Shown one piece after another: positions 33,651-44,022 of a DNA stretch of 51,790 bases (the stretch's first letter is position 1; each line of letters begins with the position of its first letter). The stretch spans positions 1 to 51,790 of the forward strand of contig JANXRY010000005.1 of NCBI GenBank assembly GCA_025356635.1, given 5' to 3'. Source of the stretch: Gammaproteobacteria bacterium (GTDB taxonomy: Bacteria; Pseudomonadota; Gammaproteobacteria; Xanthomonadales; Xanthomonadaceae). Under the pieces are notes generated by a model. The model was not told the origin of the DNA and did not search any database. It saw only the letters and a program-made list of their open reading frames with translations. The position numbers were made by a program, and so were the translations under genes.

Positions 33651-36014
33651 TCAGTTCTGCACGTCCAGCTCGGTCCGGCGATTGCGTGCGCGGCCTTCCT
33701 TGGTGTCGTTGCTGTCGATCGGCTTGCTTTCGCCAAAACCTTGCGGACCTACCAGGCGACCGGCACCGATGCCATGGCCGGTCAGGTAGTCGTACACGGT
33801 ACGGGCGCGACGCTCAGACAGGCCTTGGTTGTAGGCTTCGTCACCGATCGAATCGGTGTGACCTGCCACGGCCACTTTCAACTCCGGATACTTTCCGAGG
33901 ATCGAGATGGCTTCGTCCAGGATCGCCACGGCGTCAGGACGCAGCGTCGACTTGTCGAAGTCGAAGTTCACGCCTTTCAGGTCGATGGTCAGTGGCACTG
34001 GGCAACCATCCGGACCAATCGCCTGGCCGGCGGCCGAATCCGTGCACTTGTCGTCGCAGTTGTTGACGCCGTCGCCGTCGTCATCCATGTCGGCGCAGGT
34101 CTTCTGTGGTTCTGGCATCGGCTCGGCTTCTGGTGCCGGGGCAGGTGCCGCCTTGCCGAGCTGGGTCATCACGGCGAAGCTCAACGCGCCTCGGCTTTGG
34201 CTGCTGTCACTGAAGCGGCCGCCGTAGCTGAACAGCAGGTCAGTGCTGTCATTGGCGCTGTAACGGAAGCCGAGCTCAGCTTCGCCCCAATGGTCTGAAG
34301 GCGTGAAACCATTCATCGTGAAATGGCCGTTCAAGGTATTGGAGCCAGCCTGCACACGGGTTGCGTCGGACTTGTTCTCGTGGGCATAGGCGATGCGGGC
34401 GAAGGGCTTGAAGCTGCCGGAGTTGCCCTGCAACTGATAGCCGATCCGGCCGACCAGGGACTTGCGCTCGAAATCACCGAACCACATCGACGTGCTGTCG
34501 AGACCGTCTTCGGCATAGCCGTCGACGTTGACCTTCTGCCAGGCAATCGACACGAATGGGCCATGGTGGAAATCTTCGGAGCCGAAGGCAAGGCCGCCAC
34601 CGAGTTCAAAGCCCAGGTGCCTGGCGTTGGTCGTGCCGCGCTCGATCCGGGTGGACGGGCCGAGCACGATGCTGCGCTTGATGTCGATATTACTGCCGCC
34701 CGCGGAAACGATGGCGTCGATGTAACCCGCATCACCCACGTTCAAGGAGGCATAGGCCGAAGCCAGCAATTCGCGCGAGCGCAGGTTGGCGCCGCCGGTA
34801 CTGCTATTGGCGCCGCCGAACGAGGCCGCGGCACCCAGCGTCACGTTGTCGCTGGCCATGTAGTCAGCGCCAAAGGTGGCAGTGATCTGGTTGAAATCCA
34901 TGGCGCCGGTATTGGCGGCAGCGTCGAACTTCTGCTTGCCGTACTGGATGCGGGCATAGGCGTTGGCTTCGTTGTTGCTGCGGTCAGTGCGGCGTTCGTT
35001 GAACAGTTCGTTGTTGATCGTGCCACTGTGGGTGTCATACACCTGCAGCGGCAGTTCGCCCGCAAACGAGACCTGGCCGGGAGCAGCGAGGGTAGCCATC
35101 ACGGCATGGGCAATCAGCCGATGCGCACCGCCGGTGGGATGCACGCCATCGGCGAACAAATAAGTTTCATTGGCGCCGGCCGAAACATAGGTGGCCGGGG
35201 TGCAGAACAGCGAGCTGACCGTACAGGCAGTGCCGGTGGTGTTGGTGAACCCGTAAGTAGCGGGGTCGGCCAACACTTCGTTGACCAGGGCATAGGCGTT
35301 GATCGGAATGATGCCGTCGGCGAGCGTGGCGAGGCCGGCATTGAGGGTTTCGTTGTAGACGAAGACCAGGCCGGACACGCCGGCGGAACCTGCGGCGCCC
35401 AAGCTGGTACCGAAGGGTGACTTGCCGATGTCGGGCAGGTTCAGCACGACGATGTAATTGGCGCCTGCGGCTTGCAGGGCGCCGACTTCGCCAACGGCGG
35501 TGATCGCCGAGGCGCCGGTGAATGCCTGTGCCTGCGCGCTGCTGATGTAGTGCGCGTTGACATAACCGAGGTAGTTGAAGATGTCGTTGGCGCCGGCCCA
35601 ATAGGTGTAAAGGGCTTCGCCATCTGCGTGGCCGCCATTGGCGGTCAAGTAGGCGCCAATCTGCTGCGCTACCGACTTGCAGGGCAAGGTGCTGGGAACG
35701 CATTGCAGTGGCACAGTAACGCCGCCGACCGAGAACGACGTTGGTGCGCCACCCCAGGCGTAGTCGGTTCCGCCGGCCATGGAAGCCGTCTGGTTGTAGC
35801 CGTAGGCGTTCGACAGGATCTGGGTCCAGACGTCATCCGGATTGGTGGTAAAGCTGCCGGCGCCGAAGGAGTAGGGCCCCAGCGCGGCGTACTGGCCTGC
35901 ATCTGACAGGCTGTCGCCAAAGGAAATCACATTGGAGAACGATTGGGCCTGGGCGGCCGAAGTGCCGGCCAAGGCTAACGCAAGCGCGCTGGCGAGAGTG
36001 GAAATACGAGGCAT
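33651..36014 (-). CDS. estA: GDSL esterase autotransporter (EstA-like) with C-terminal OmpA domain
   Basis: A 787-residue surface esterase. A signal peptide (MPRISTLASALALALAGTSAAQA) leads into a GDSL/SGNH hydrolase: FGDSLSD (nucleophile Ser35), GAND (about 140) and DGVHPTGGAH (about 288, catalytic Asp and His). Residues about 350-610 look like an autotransporter beta-barrel. A Pro/Glu linker, a TSP3-like segment (DMDDDGDGVNNCDDKCTDS) and an OmpA domain (638-787) follow, so the chain ends in the periplasm. EstA-type enzymes usually stop at the barrel. The ATG at 36014 has an AGGAG site and gives the signal peptide. A stem-loop terminator follows the gene. Confidence 0.92.
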   Translation of the reverse strand: MPRISTLASALALALAGTSAAQAQSFSNVISFGDSLSDAGQYAALGPYSFGAGSFTTNPDDVWTQILSNAYGYNQTASMAGGTDYAWGGAPTSFSVGGVTVPLQCVPSTLPCKSVAQQIGAYLTANGGHADGEALYTYWAGANDIFNYLGYVNAHYISSAQAQAFTGASAITAVGEVGALQAAGANYIVVLNLPDIGKSPFGTSLGAAGSAGVSGLVFVYNETLNAGLATLADGIIPINAYALVNEVLADPATYGFTNTTGTACTVSSLFCTPATYVSAGANETYLFADGVHPTGGAHRLIAHAVMATLAAPGQVSFAGELPLQVYDTHSGTINNELFNERRTDRSNNEANAYARIQYGKQKFDAAANTGAMDFNQITATFGADYMASDNVTLGAAASFGGANSSTGGANLRSRELLASAYASLNVGDAGYIDAIVSAGGSNIDIKRSIVLGPSTRIERGTTNARHLGFELGGGLAFGSEDFHHGPFVSIAWQKVNVDGYAEDGLDSTSMWFGDFERKSLVGRIGYQLQGNSGSFKPFARIAYAHENKSDATRVQAGSNTLNGHFTMNGFTPSDHWGEAELGFRYSANDSTDLLFSYGGRFSDSSQSRGALSFAVMTQLGKAAPAPAPEAEPMPEPQKTCADMDDDGDGVNNCDDKCTDSAAGQAIGPDGCPVPLTIDLKGVNFDFDKSTLRPDAVAILDEAISILGKYPELKVAVAGHTDSIGDEAYNQGLSERRARTVYDYLTGHGIGAGRLVGPQGFGESKPIDSNDTKEGRARNRRTELDVQN
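33654..34103 (-). repeat. TSP3-OmpA cassette, copy 2 of a large inverted repeat
   Basis: The last 150 codons of the esterase gene, in opposite orientation to the copy at 21929-22378. The two encoded segments differ at 14 of 150 positions by my count, spread along the segment. Confidence 0.85.
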
Positions 36015-36126
36015 GACGAACTCCTGGATCGGTTGGACGACGTGTGGGGCAGAAAATGTAAAGAACACATTAAACCAAGTCCGGGCTCCATACCATAGGG
36101 AATGGCTGATCAGGGTCTCCGTCCTC

Positions 36127-38010
36127 TCAGGCCACCCGGCGACGTTTGCTCAACTGGACCAGCAACAGGGAAACGGCGGCCGGGGTCATGCCGGGAATGC
36201 GCTGGGCCTGGCCGATGGTTTCCGGACGGACCTGGGCCAGCTTGCCCTGCAGTTCGGCGGACAGGCCGGCCAAGCCGCTGAATTCGAAATTGGCAGGGAT
36301 GGTCGTTTGCTCATGCCGGCGCTGCTTTTCGATCTCCTCGTTCTGGCGATCGAGGTAGCCGGAATACTTGGCGGTGATCTCCACCTGTTCGGCGACCTTG
36401 GGATCGGCGACAGCGGGGCCAAAGCCTTCAATGGCGCTGAGCCGGGCGTAATCGAGCTCCGGCCGGCGGATCAAATCCAGGACCGTCGCTTCTCGACTCA
36501 AGACAATGCCGGTGCTTGCGTTGAGGGCTAGTCCGAGTCGGCTGTTCGGTGAAACCCAGAGCTTGGCCAGACGCTCCGTTTCCGCTGCAACGGCTTCGGA
36601 CTTGCGCGAGAAAATTTCCCAGCGGGTGTCGTCGACCAAATCCAGCGTTCGTCCGATTTCGGTCAGTCGCGCATCGGCGTTGTCTTCGCGCAGTTGCAGC
36701 CGGTACTCGGCGCGTGAGGTGAACATGCGGTAGGGCTCGGTGGTGCCGCGCGTGATCAGGTCGTCGATCAGCACGCCGATATAGGCCTGGTCGCGGCGCG
36801 GCGACCAGGCGTCCTTGCCCTGCACGCCCCGCGCGGCGTTGAGGCCCGCGATCAGGCCTTGCGCGGCCGCTTCTTCGTAACCGGTGGTGCCATTGATCTG
36901 GCCAGCGAAAAACAAGCCGGCGACCGACTTGGTTTCCAGCGACGCCTTCAGCCCGCGTGGATCGAAATAATCGTACTCGATCGCGTAGCCGGGCCGGGTG
37001 ATGTGCGCGTTCTCGAAGCCCTTGATCGAGTGCACGAGTTCCAGCTGCACGTCAAAGGGCAGCGAGGTCGAGATGCCGTTCGGATAGATTTCGAACGTGT
37101 CCAATCCTTCCGGCTCGATGAAGATCTGGTGCGAAGACTTGTCGGCAAAGCGCACGACCTTGTCCTCGATGCTCGGGCAGTAGCGTGGGCCGACACCCTC
37201 GATCACCCCCGAATACATCGGCGAACGGTCGAGCGCACCACGGATGATCTCGTGCGTTCGTTCGGAAGTGTGGGTGATCCAGCAACTTACTTGGCGCGGA
37301 TGTTCGGCTTGCGAGCCAACGAAACTGAAGGTCGGAATGGGCGCGTCGCCGGGCTGTTCGTCGAGGCCATCGAAGTTGATCGTGCGGGCGTCGATGCGCG
37401 GCGGTGTGCCGGTCTTGAGGCGATCGACCACGAACGGACCTTCGCGCAGGCGCTGCGCCAGCGTGGTGGCGGGCGGATCGCCAGCGCGGCCACCGGCGTA
37501 ATTCGTGAGGCCGACGTGGATCTTGCCGGCCAGAAAAGTGCCGGCGGTCAGCACCACGGCGCGGGCGTCGAAGCGCAGGCCCGATTGCGTGATCACGCCG
37601 CGCACGCGCTCGCCTTCGATGACGATATCGTCCACCGCTTGCTGGAACAGCGACAGGTTCGGCTCGGTTTCGACGATGCGCCGGATCGCCGCCTTGTACA
37701 GCGCGCGATCGGCCTGGGCGCGGGTGGCGCGCACCGCCGGACCTTTCGAGGCATTGAGCGTGCGCCACTGGATGCCGGCGCGGTCGGCCGCGCGCGCCAT
37801 GGCGCCGCCGAGTGCGTCGATCTCTTTCACAAGATGACCCTTGCCGATGCCGCCGATGGCCGGGTTGCAGCTCATCTGCCCGATCGTCTCGATGCTGTGG
37901 GTCAGCAGCAACGTGCGCGCGCCAGCCCGTGCCGAGGCCAGCGCGGCTTCGGTGCCGGCGTGGCCGCCCCCGATCACAATTACATCGAAGTCGTAGCTGG
38001 AAAGATTCAT
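36127..38010 (-). CDS. mnmG: tRNA uridine 5-carboxymethylaminomethyl modification enzyme MnmG
   Basis: A 627-residue FAD enzyme that with MnmE adds the carboxymethylaminomethyl group to wobble uridine 34 of several tRNAs. It has [17 protein letters not shown] at residues 12-28 for [19 protein letters not shown], and the block [14 protein letters not shown]. The C-terminal helical domain contains the tRNA-binding region (TTIPANF). Length matches MnmG/GidA. A promoter is visible upstream. Confidence 0.97.
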   Translation of the reverse strand: MNLSSYDFDVIVIGGGHAGTEAALASARAGARTLLLTHSIETIGQMSCNPAIGGIGKGHLVKEIDALGGAMARAADRAGIQWRTLNASKGPAVRATRAQADRALYKAAIRRIVETEPNLSLFQQAVDDIVIEGERVRGVITQSGLRFDARAVVLTAGTFLAGKIHVGLTNYAGGRAGDPPATTLAQRLREGPFVVDRLKTGTPPRIDARTINFDGLDEQPGDAPIPTFSFVGSQAEHPRQVSCWITHTSERTHEIIRGALDRSPMYSGVIEGVGPRYCPSIEDKVVRFADKSSHQIFIEPEGLDTFEIYPNGISTSLPFDVQLELVHSIKGFENAHITRPGYAIEYDYFDPRGLKASLETKSVAGLFFAGQINGTTGYEEAAAQGLIAGLNAARGVQGKDAWSPRRDQAYIGVLIDDLITRGTTEPYRMFTSRAEYRLQLREDNADARLTEIGRTLDLVDDTRWEIFSRKSEAVAAETERLAKLWVSPNSRLGLALNASTGIVLSREATVLDLIRRPELDYARLSAIEGFGPAVADPKVAEQVEITAKYSGYLDRQNEEIEKQRRHEQTTIPANFEFSGLAGLSAELQGKLAQVRPETIGQAQRIPGMTPAAVSLLLVQLSKRRRVA

Positions 38011-38041
38011 GTCTGGCTATTGGCATGGTTTCTGCATTGGC

Positions 38042-38050
38042 ATTATCGCA
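38042..38050 (-). promoter_or_regulatory. Extended -10 box of mnmG (TGCGATAAT)
   Basis: Read on the minus strand, TGC-GATAAT is an extended -10 element 31 bases before the mnmG start codon. The -35 region is poor, as is usual with extended -10 promoters. Confidence 0.55.
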
Positions 38051-38124
38051 CCCGCCGCGGCAAACGCCGGGGGGCGTTGACCCTGGTCCTTACGGATACC
38101 GGTCAAGCCGGCGGAGGGAATGCT

Positions 38125-38160
38125 AGCCGGAAGCTCCGGGGGGAGCTTCCGGCTTTTTTT
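38125..38160 (+). terminator. Orphan plus-strand intrinsic terminator upstream of mnmG
   Basis: A 13-bp perfect stem (AGCCGGAAGCTCC / GGAGCTTCCGGCT) with a GGGG loop runs into seven T on the plus strand. No plus-strand gene lies upstream of it; both flanking genes are on the minus strand, and on that strand the hairpin has no T-run. It may end a small RNA. Confidence 0.75.
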
Positions 38161-38226
38161 CGCCTGAAGAAAGCCGGGCCCTGGTCATAAAGCGACGCTC
38201 TGCGTCAGTCAGTCGGCATAAGGGCT

Positions 38227-38727
38227 TCAATTCGGGGGTGTCGGGTCGCCATTGCTGCGATCGCGGCTGCGCGCTTGCGGCATCGATATCGATGGCTGTT
38301 CGTGCGCTTCTCGGCGTTCCATTGCCGGAACCGGGGATCTCGGCTGCGGGCGATCAGGCAACGATGCCGTGTGCTGCCGAGGGTGCGGGTGACCGTTCCC
38401 TTGGTCTGTTGCCAGTGGCGGCGTGCTGGCGGGAGGTATGCCGGGGCTGGGCGCCAGGTATCCGGGCGGAAACGGGCCGCCTGAAAACCCCCAGTAACTG
38501 TAGCCGTAGCCGCAGTCTGTTGGGCGCCAGGAACAGTAACCGTAAGGGAACATCCAGCCGTAAAAGCCAAAATTACTGGTGTAAAAATCGTCGCGCGGCG
38601 CCGGGGCAAGGTAGTAATCGCCGCCCTGTTCGTTACCGGAAACGTAATAACGATCCTTCGACGTTGTGGCGCACGCGCCAAGGCCGATCAGCAGCGCCGT
38701 CAACGCTATCGTGCGTACTTGTCTCAT
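38227..38727 (-). CDS. Predicted lipoprotein with Tyr/Gly-rich middle and Pro-rich tail
   Basis: A 166-residue protein I do not recognise. The signal MRQVRTIALTALLIGLGAC ends in a lipobox (Cys19). The middle is rich in Tyr, Phe and Gly (FYTSNFGFYGWMFPYGYC, YGYSYWGFSGG), and the last 55 residues are Pro/Arg/His-rich and probably unstructured. The ATG at 38727 has an AAGGGGG site. It might be a surface or envelope protein. Confidence 0.68.
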   Translation of the reverse strand: MRQVRTIALTALLIGLGACATTSKDRYYVSGNEQGGDYYLAPAPRDDFYTSNFGFYGWMFPYGYCSWRPTDCGYGYSYWGFSGGPFPPGYLAPSPGIPPASTPPLATDQGNGHPHPRQHTASLPDRPQPRSPVPAMERREAHEQPSISMPQARSRDRSNGDPTPPN

Positions 38728-38841
38728 GACCCACCCCCTTGTTGCCGCCAGTTTGATCCGAAGCCGTGAATTGCTGCTTAACCCGTCGCCACTCAAGGCG
38801 AGTGGGTGCTAAGGTCCGCCCTCCGTACCTGAGGATAGCTC

Positions 38842-39789
38842 ATGGCGCTGCACCAAGCTTCCGGCCGTTGGCGACGCGGGCTCCTGCTGGCGGGAGTGAC
38901 GGCGGCCTGTTGGGCAACGCTGCCGGTGGCACTCAAGCTCACGCTCGAACAACTCGACCCGATCACGCTCACCTGGTTCCGTTTTGTCATAGCCGCCGCG
39001 GTAGTAGGCGGTTGGCTCGCAGCGGGCGGCGGCCTGCGCCAATTCGCGGCGCTCAATCGTCGTGGCTGGGTGCTACTGGTGGTCGCGGCTTTCATGTTGA
39101 TCGGCAACTACGTGTTCTATCTGATCGGCGTTCAGCACACTTCGCCGGCGAATGCGCAATTGCTGATCCAGCTCGCGCCGCTGTTGATGGCGCTCGGCGG
39201 GATCTTCGTGTTCGGCGAACCTTATCGCCTCGGGCAGTGGTGCGGTATGGCGATTACCGCATTCGGGCTGGGCTTGTTCTTTCGCGATCAACTGGTCGGC
39301 CACACGATTCCGCTGCACGCCTATCTGGTCGGTTCCGGCGCGGTGATCGTGGCCGCGATGGTCTGGGCCACCTACGCGCTGATCCAGAAGCAGCTGCTGC
39401 TGCGCCTGAGTTCGCCGGCGATCCTGTTGGCGATCTACGTCATCGCCAGCATCGTATTGTTGCCGCTCGCGCATCCAGCGGCATTGCCGGCCATGGATTT
39501 CCGCCATTGGCTGCTGCTTGGCTATTGCGCGCTCAACACCTTGGTTGCCTACGGCGCATTCGCCGAAGCGCTCGAACACTGGCAAGCCTCGCGGGTCTCG
39601 GCGATCCTCGCGGTCACGCCCTTGCTGACGATCATGGTCGTCGCCAGCGTGCGTCTGCTATGGCCCGATGTGATCGCGTTGGAGCACGTCTCGGCCTGGG
39701 GTTACGCCGGTGCCGGGTTAGTGGTGGCCGGTTCGGCGATGAGCAGCTTGCTCGGCGCCGCACGCAAGGAACCCAGTGATGGCGAATGA
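38842..39789 (+). CDS. EamA-family drug/metabolite transporter
   Basis: A 315-residue inner-membrane protein with ten hydrophobic segments in two EamA halves. The first half reads LLLAGVTAACWATLPVALK with ITLTWFRFVIAA, and the second has LNTLVAYGAFAEALEHW and SRVSAILAVTPLLTI. These are typical DMT exporters, often of amino acids or metabolites. A GAGG site precedes the ATG. Its last 11 bases overlap the dehydratase gene, which hints that the transporter may handle a related amino acid. Confidence 0.9.
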   Translation: MALHQASGRWRRGLLLAGVTAACWATLPVALKLTLEQLDPITLTWFRFVIAAAVVGGWLAAGGGLRQFAALNRRGWVLLVVAAFMLIGNYVFYLIGVQHTSPANAQLLIQLAPLLMALGGIFVFGEPYRLGQWCGMAITAFGLGLFFRDQLVGHTIPLHAYLVGSGAVIVAAMVWATYALIQKQLLLRLSSPAILLAIYVIASIVLLPLAHPAALPAMDFRHWLLLGYCALNTLVAYGAFAEALEHWQASRVSAILAVTPLLTIMVVASVRLLWPDVIALEHVSAWGYAGAGLVVAGSAMSSLLGAARKEPSDGE

Positions 39790-40729
39790 ACTTCCGAATT
39801 TCGCTGATGTGCTCGCCGCTGCCGCGCGAATCGCGCCGCATGCGCAGGTGACGCCGGTGCTGCGCTCACGCTCACTGGATGCGCTCGTTGGCGCCGAACT
39901 GCATTTCAAATGCGAAAATTTCCAGCGTGTCGGCGCATTCAAGTTTCGCGGTGCCTGCAACGCGGTTTGGGCATTGACCGATGATGAAGCCGCACGCGGC
40001 GTGGTGACGCATTCCTCCGGCAATCATGGCGCCGCGCTGGCGCTGGCAGCACGCACGCGTGACATTCGCGCGCACGTGGTCGTACCCGAAGGCGCGGTGA
40101 AATCTAAGTTGGCCGCGATTGAAGCCTACGGCGCCACCCTGCATCGCTGCGCGCCGACCATGGCCGCGCGCGATGCGATGGCCGCGCAAGTACAGGCCGA
40201 CACCGGCGCCCGCCTGGTGCATCCGTTCACCGATCCGCGGGTGATCGCCGGCCAGGGCACGGCGGCGCTGGAATTGCTTCGCGAAGTGGCCGCATTGGAT
40301 GCCGTGTTCACGCCAGTCGGTGGCGGTGGCCTAATCGGTGGCACCGCGATTGCGGTGGCCGGCATCGCGGCGCAGACACGCGTGCTTGGCGCAGAGCCGG
40401 CCGGTGCGGCCGATGCCTACGAATCTCTGCACCGCGGCGAGCGCGTTACTGATCTTGTGCCCGATACCGTTTGCGATGGCCTGCGCGGCACCATCGGTGC
40501 AATCAACTTCGACTTGCTGCGTCGCTACAACGTCGAAGTGCTGACGGTGGACGATGACGAGACGCTCGCAGCGATGCGGCTTATCTGGCAGCGCCTGAAA
40601 ATCCTGGTCGAGCCGTCCGGCGCGACGGTGCTGGCGGTGCTGCTGCGGTATCGCGAGCGTTTCGCCGGCCAGCGCCTGGGCTTGATCCTGTCGGGCGGCA
40701 ATATCGACCTTGACGACCTGCCTGTGTAG
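39779..40729 (+). CDS. PLP-dependent threonine/serine dehydratase (serine racemase-like)
   Basis: A 316-residue fold-type II PLP enzyme. It has FKFRGACNAV (Lys55 forms the Schiff base), SSGNHGAALALAAR (phosphate-binding Ser and Asn), and VGGGGLIGG (the glycine loop), with a late SGGNID. It lacks the regulatory domain of biosynthetic IlvA, so it fits the catabolic threonine dehydratase, serine racemase or hydroxyaspartate ammonia-lyase group. The exact substrate cannot be chosen from motifs. An AAGGA site precedes the ATG at 39779. It is translationally coupled to the EamA transporter. Confidence 0.88.
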   Translation: MANELPNFADVLAAAARIAPHAQVTPVLRSRSLDALVGAELHFKCENFQRVGAFKFRGACNAVWALTDDEAARGVVTHSSGNHGAALALAARTRDIRAHVVVPEGAVKSKLAAIEAYGATLHRCAPTMAARDAMAAQVQADTGARLVHPFTDPRVIAGQGTAALELLREVAALDAVFTPVGGGGLIGGTAIAVAGIAAQTRVLGAEPAGAADAYESLHRGERVTDLVPDTVCDGLRGTIGAINFDLLRRYNVEVLTVDDDETLAAMRLIWQRLKILVEPSGATVLAVLLRYRERFAGQRLGLILSGGNIDLDDLPV

Positions 40730-40764
40730 GCTGGCACCAACGTCATCACCCTTGGAGCAAACAA

Positions 40765-41175
40765 ATGAGCGACGAACATCTGCAGTGGACCGGCGGCCCC
40801 TCGCAATGGCAGAACTTGGGCTGGTGGGTGCTGTGCTTGCTGGTGCTGCCGATTCCGTATGCCTTGTGGAAATGGCTGCTCACCCGCAACACCGTTTATA
40901 CGTTGACCGACCAGCGCCTGAAATTCACTCGTGGCGTATTCAGCAAGGTTACCGAGGACCTCGAGCTGTACCGGGTGCGCGATACCAAGTTCCAGCAGAA
41001 CTTCTGCGAACGCATGGTCGGGCTCGGCGAGATCGTGTTGTTTACGACCGACGAAACCTCGCCAGAGATCTCGCTCGCCTACATCCGTGATGCCGAAGCG
41101 GTGCGCGAGCAGATGCGCGGCCTGGTCGAGGCGCGGCGTGACGCCAAGCGGGTTCGCTACCTCGACGCCGAGTGA
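40765..41175 (+). CDS. Bacterial PH-domain (YdbS-like) membrane protein
   Basis: A 136-residue protein: a hydrophobic segment at residues 18-40, then a bacterial PH domain (TVYTLTDQRLKFTRGVFSKVTEDLELYRVRDTKF as its core). Such proteins sit at the inner membrane, usually with no known role. It has a GGAG site. The stop meets the bioC stop at the palindrome TGATCA, with no spacer between the two convergent genes. Confidence 0.8.
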   Translation: MSDEHLQWTGGPSQWQNLGWWVLCLLVLPIPYALWKWLLTRNTVYTLTDQRLKFTRGVFSKVTEDLELYRVRDTKFQQNFCERMVGLGEIVLFTTDETSPEISLAYIRDAEAVREQMRGLVEARRDAKRVRYLDAE

Positions 41176-42057
41176 TCAGCGCCGGCGCGGAATCCGATCG
41201 GCCGGGAATACCGCGACATCCATGTCGCCTTCGCGCCGCGGCGCGCCGGGCGCGGGCGCCCAAGCCATCGCCGTGATCACTTCCCAGGTGCTCGGCAGCA
41301 CGCCATCACAGCGCAAGTTTTCGTAGGCGGCGAGCATGCGCGCCTGCCGGCCCTTGCCGCCCAATCCGCGCGCGCGTTGCCGGCGGGCATCGCCGGCACC
41401 GATGCTGCGCAGCTCGCGCAGCAACGCCATCGGATCGGAGTACGTCAGGTTGAACTGGTCGCGGTCGAGCACCGGATTGCGGAAACCGGACGCCAGCAGC
41501 GCGTCACCAATCGGCTGGATCGCGGCAAACGGTGACAACGGCGGATGTTTTTCCCCGGCGAGCTGGTAAGCCTCGCGCAATTCGATCAGCGTGTCCGGGC
41601 CGAAGGTGGAAAACAACAGCAGGCCGTCTTCGCGCAACACGCGTCGAAATTCCGATAGCGCTGCCGGCAAATCCGGCACCCATTGCAGGCACAGGCTGGA
41701 AAAAATCAGGTTAACACTACCGTCGGCGAGCGGTAGTTGCGTGGCCTCCGCGCAAACGCGCCGGATCGGCCGCCAGAAGCGCGTCAGCTTCGGTACTTCA
41801 CGCAGCATCGGCAAGGCCAGGTCGAGCGCGATCACCTCGCTCTTGGGCCAGCGTTTTTTCATTGCGCCGCTGGCCCGGCCCGGGCCAGAGCCGACATCAA
41901 GAATTCGCGCGGGGACTTTTTCTTCGAGCACGCCGAGTTGTTCGAGCAAGCGCGCTTCCACTTCCCGTTGCAGCACCGCGACTTCGGCATAGCGCCCGGC
42001 GGCACGGCCAAAATTGCGGCGCAACTGGCGATGGTCGAAGCTAGGTGGCCCATTCAT
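41176..42057 (-). CDS. bioC: Malonyl-ACP O-methyltransferase
   Basis: A 293-residue SAM-dependent enzyme that methylates malonyl-ACP so that fatty-acid enzymes can build the pimeloyl chain of biotin. It starts FDHRQLRRNFGRAAGRY, has the SAM motif ILDVGSGPG (about residue 53), VIALDLALPMLRE, and LIFSSLCLQWVPDLPAALSEFRRVL. The start is the ATG in an ATGA overlap with the bioH stop. It is the last gene of the cluster. A short Arg-rich tail ends the protein. Confidence 0.93.
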   Translation of the reverse strand: MNGPPSFDHRQLRRNFGRAAGRYAEVAVLQREVEARLLEQLGVLEEKVPARILDVGSGPGRASGAMKKRWPKSEVIALDLALPMLREVPKLTRFWRPIRRVCAEATQLPLADGSVNLIFSSLCLQWVPDLPAALSEFRRVLREDGLLLFSTFGPDTLIELREAYQLAGEKHPPLSPFAAIQPIGDALLASGFRNPVLDRDQFNLTYSDPMALLRELRSIGAGDARRQRARGLGGKGRQARMLAAYENLRCDGVLPSTWEVITAMAWAPAPGAPRREGDMDVAVFPADRIPRRR

Positions 42058-42821
42058 GCGGGCAAGCCTTGGCAGAAGTCGATGATCGCCTGCGCCACCG
42101 GTTCGGCATGGGTGAGGAAAGGCGCGTGGCCCGCACCAGCGATTTCGAGAGATCGCGCTGCCGGCGCCAGCGCGGCAGCGGCCTGCATTGCCGCCGGCGC
42201 CACCAGCCGATCGCGACGTCCGGCCAACCACAGGCTGGGCATCGGCAGTCGTGGCAATTCGTTACGTAGGTCAGACTCGCGCAGCAACGCCAGCCCGCGC
42301 GCCAACGCGCCCGGCGTCGGTTCGCCTTGCGCAAATACAATCGCGCGCAGCAAGCGAATTTCTTCGCGCAGGTGCTCCGAGCCTTGTGCTTCGAGCATCA
42401 GGAAACGGTCGATCGCAGCGCGGTAGTCGTTGCCAAGATCACGGGCGAAACCGGCGAACACGGCATCGTCCATACCTTGCGGCCAATCAGTGCTGCGAAC
42501 GAAGCGCGGGCTGGCGGCGAGCATCACCAGGCCACGCACGGTTGCCGGAAAATTTTGCGCCGCGTGCAGCGCCAGCAACCCGCCCAGCGACCAGCCCAAC
42601 CACGGCGCCGGTGGCGTTTGTGCGGAGATCGCTTTCGCCATCGCATCAAGCGTCAGAGGCACGAGGCTGTCGCGACTGTGACCGTGGCCGGGAAGATCGA
42701 CGAGATGCAAGCTGAAGTGATCCTGCAGGCGCACGGCCAGTGGCTCGAACACGCCGCCGTGCATCGCCCAGCCATGGATCATCACCAGCGCCGGGCCGGT
42801 GCCGCGAACCGCCACCTGCAT
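42054..42821 (-). CDS. bioH: Pimeloyl-ACP methyl ester carboxylesterase
   Basis: A 255-residue alpha/beta hydrolase that removes the methyl group from pimeloyl-ACP methyl ester, the reverse of the BioC cap. It shows LVMIHGWAMHGGVF, GWSLGG (Ser78), an Asp in LWLAGRRDRLV and a His in AGAGHAPFLTH. Placement between bioF and bioC confirms the biotin role. One base separates it from the bioF stop. Confidence 0.94.
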   Translation of the reverse strand: MQVAVRGTGPALVMIHGWAMHGGVFEPLAVRLQDHFSLHLVDLPGHGHSRDSLVPLTLDAMAKAISAQTPPAPWLGWSLGGLLALHAAQNFPATVRGLVMLAASPRFVRSTDWPQGMDDAVFAGFARDLGNDYRAAIDRFLMLEAQGSEHLREEIRLLRAIVFAQGEPTPGALARGLALLRESDLRNELPRLPMPSLWLAGRRDRLVAPAAMQAAAALAPAARSLEIAGAGHAPFLTHAEPVAQAIIDFCQGLPA

Positions 42822-42822
42822 C

Positions 42823-44013
<1,191 letters not shown>

Positions 44014-44022
44014 GGCCGGAGT

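Noticed and set aside
38227-38400. Frameshift in the lipoprotein gene giving its odd Pro/Arg-rich tail
   Set aside because: The alternative frames offer no better C-terminus and the coding pattern continues in frame to the stop, so a disordered tail is the simpler reading.
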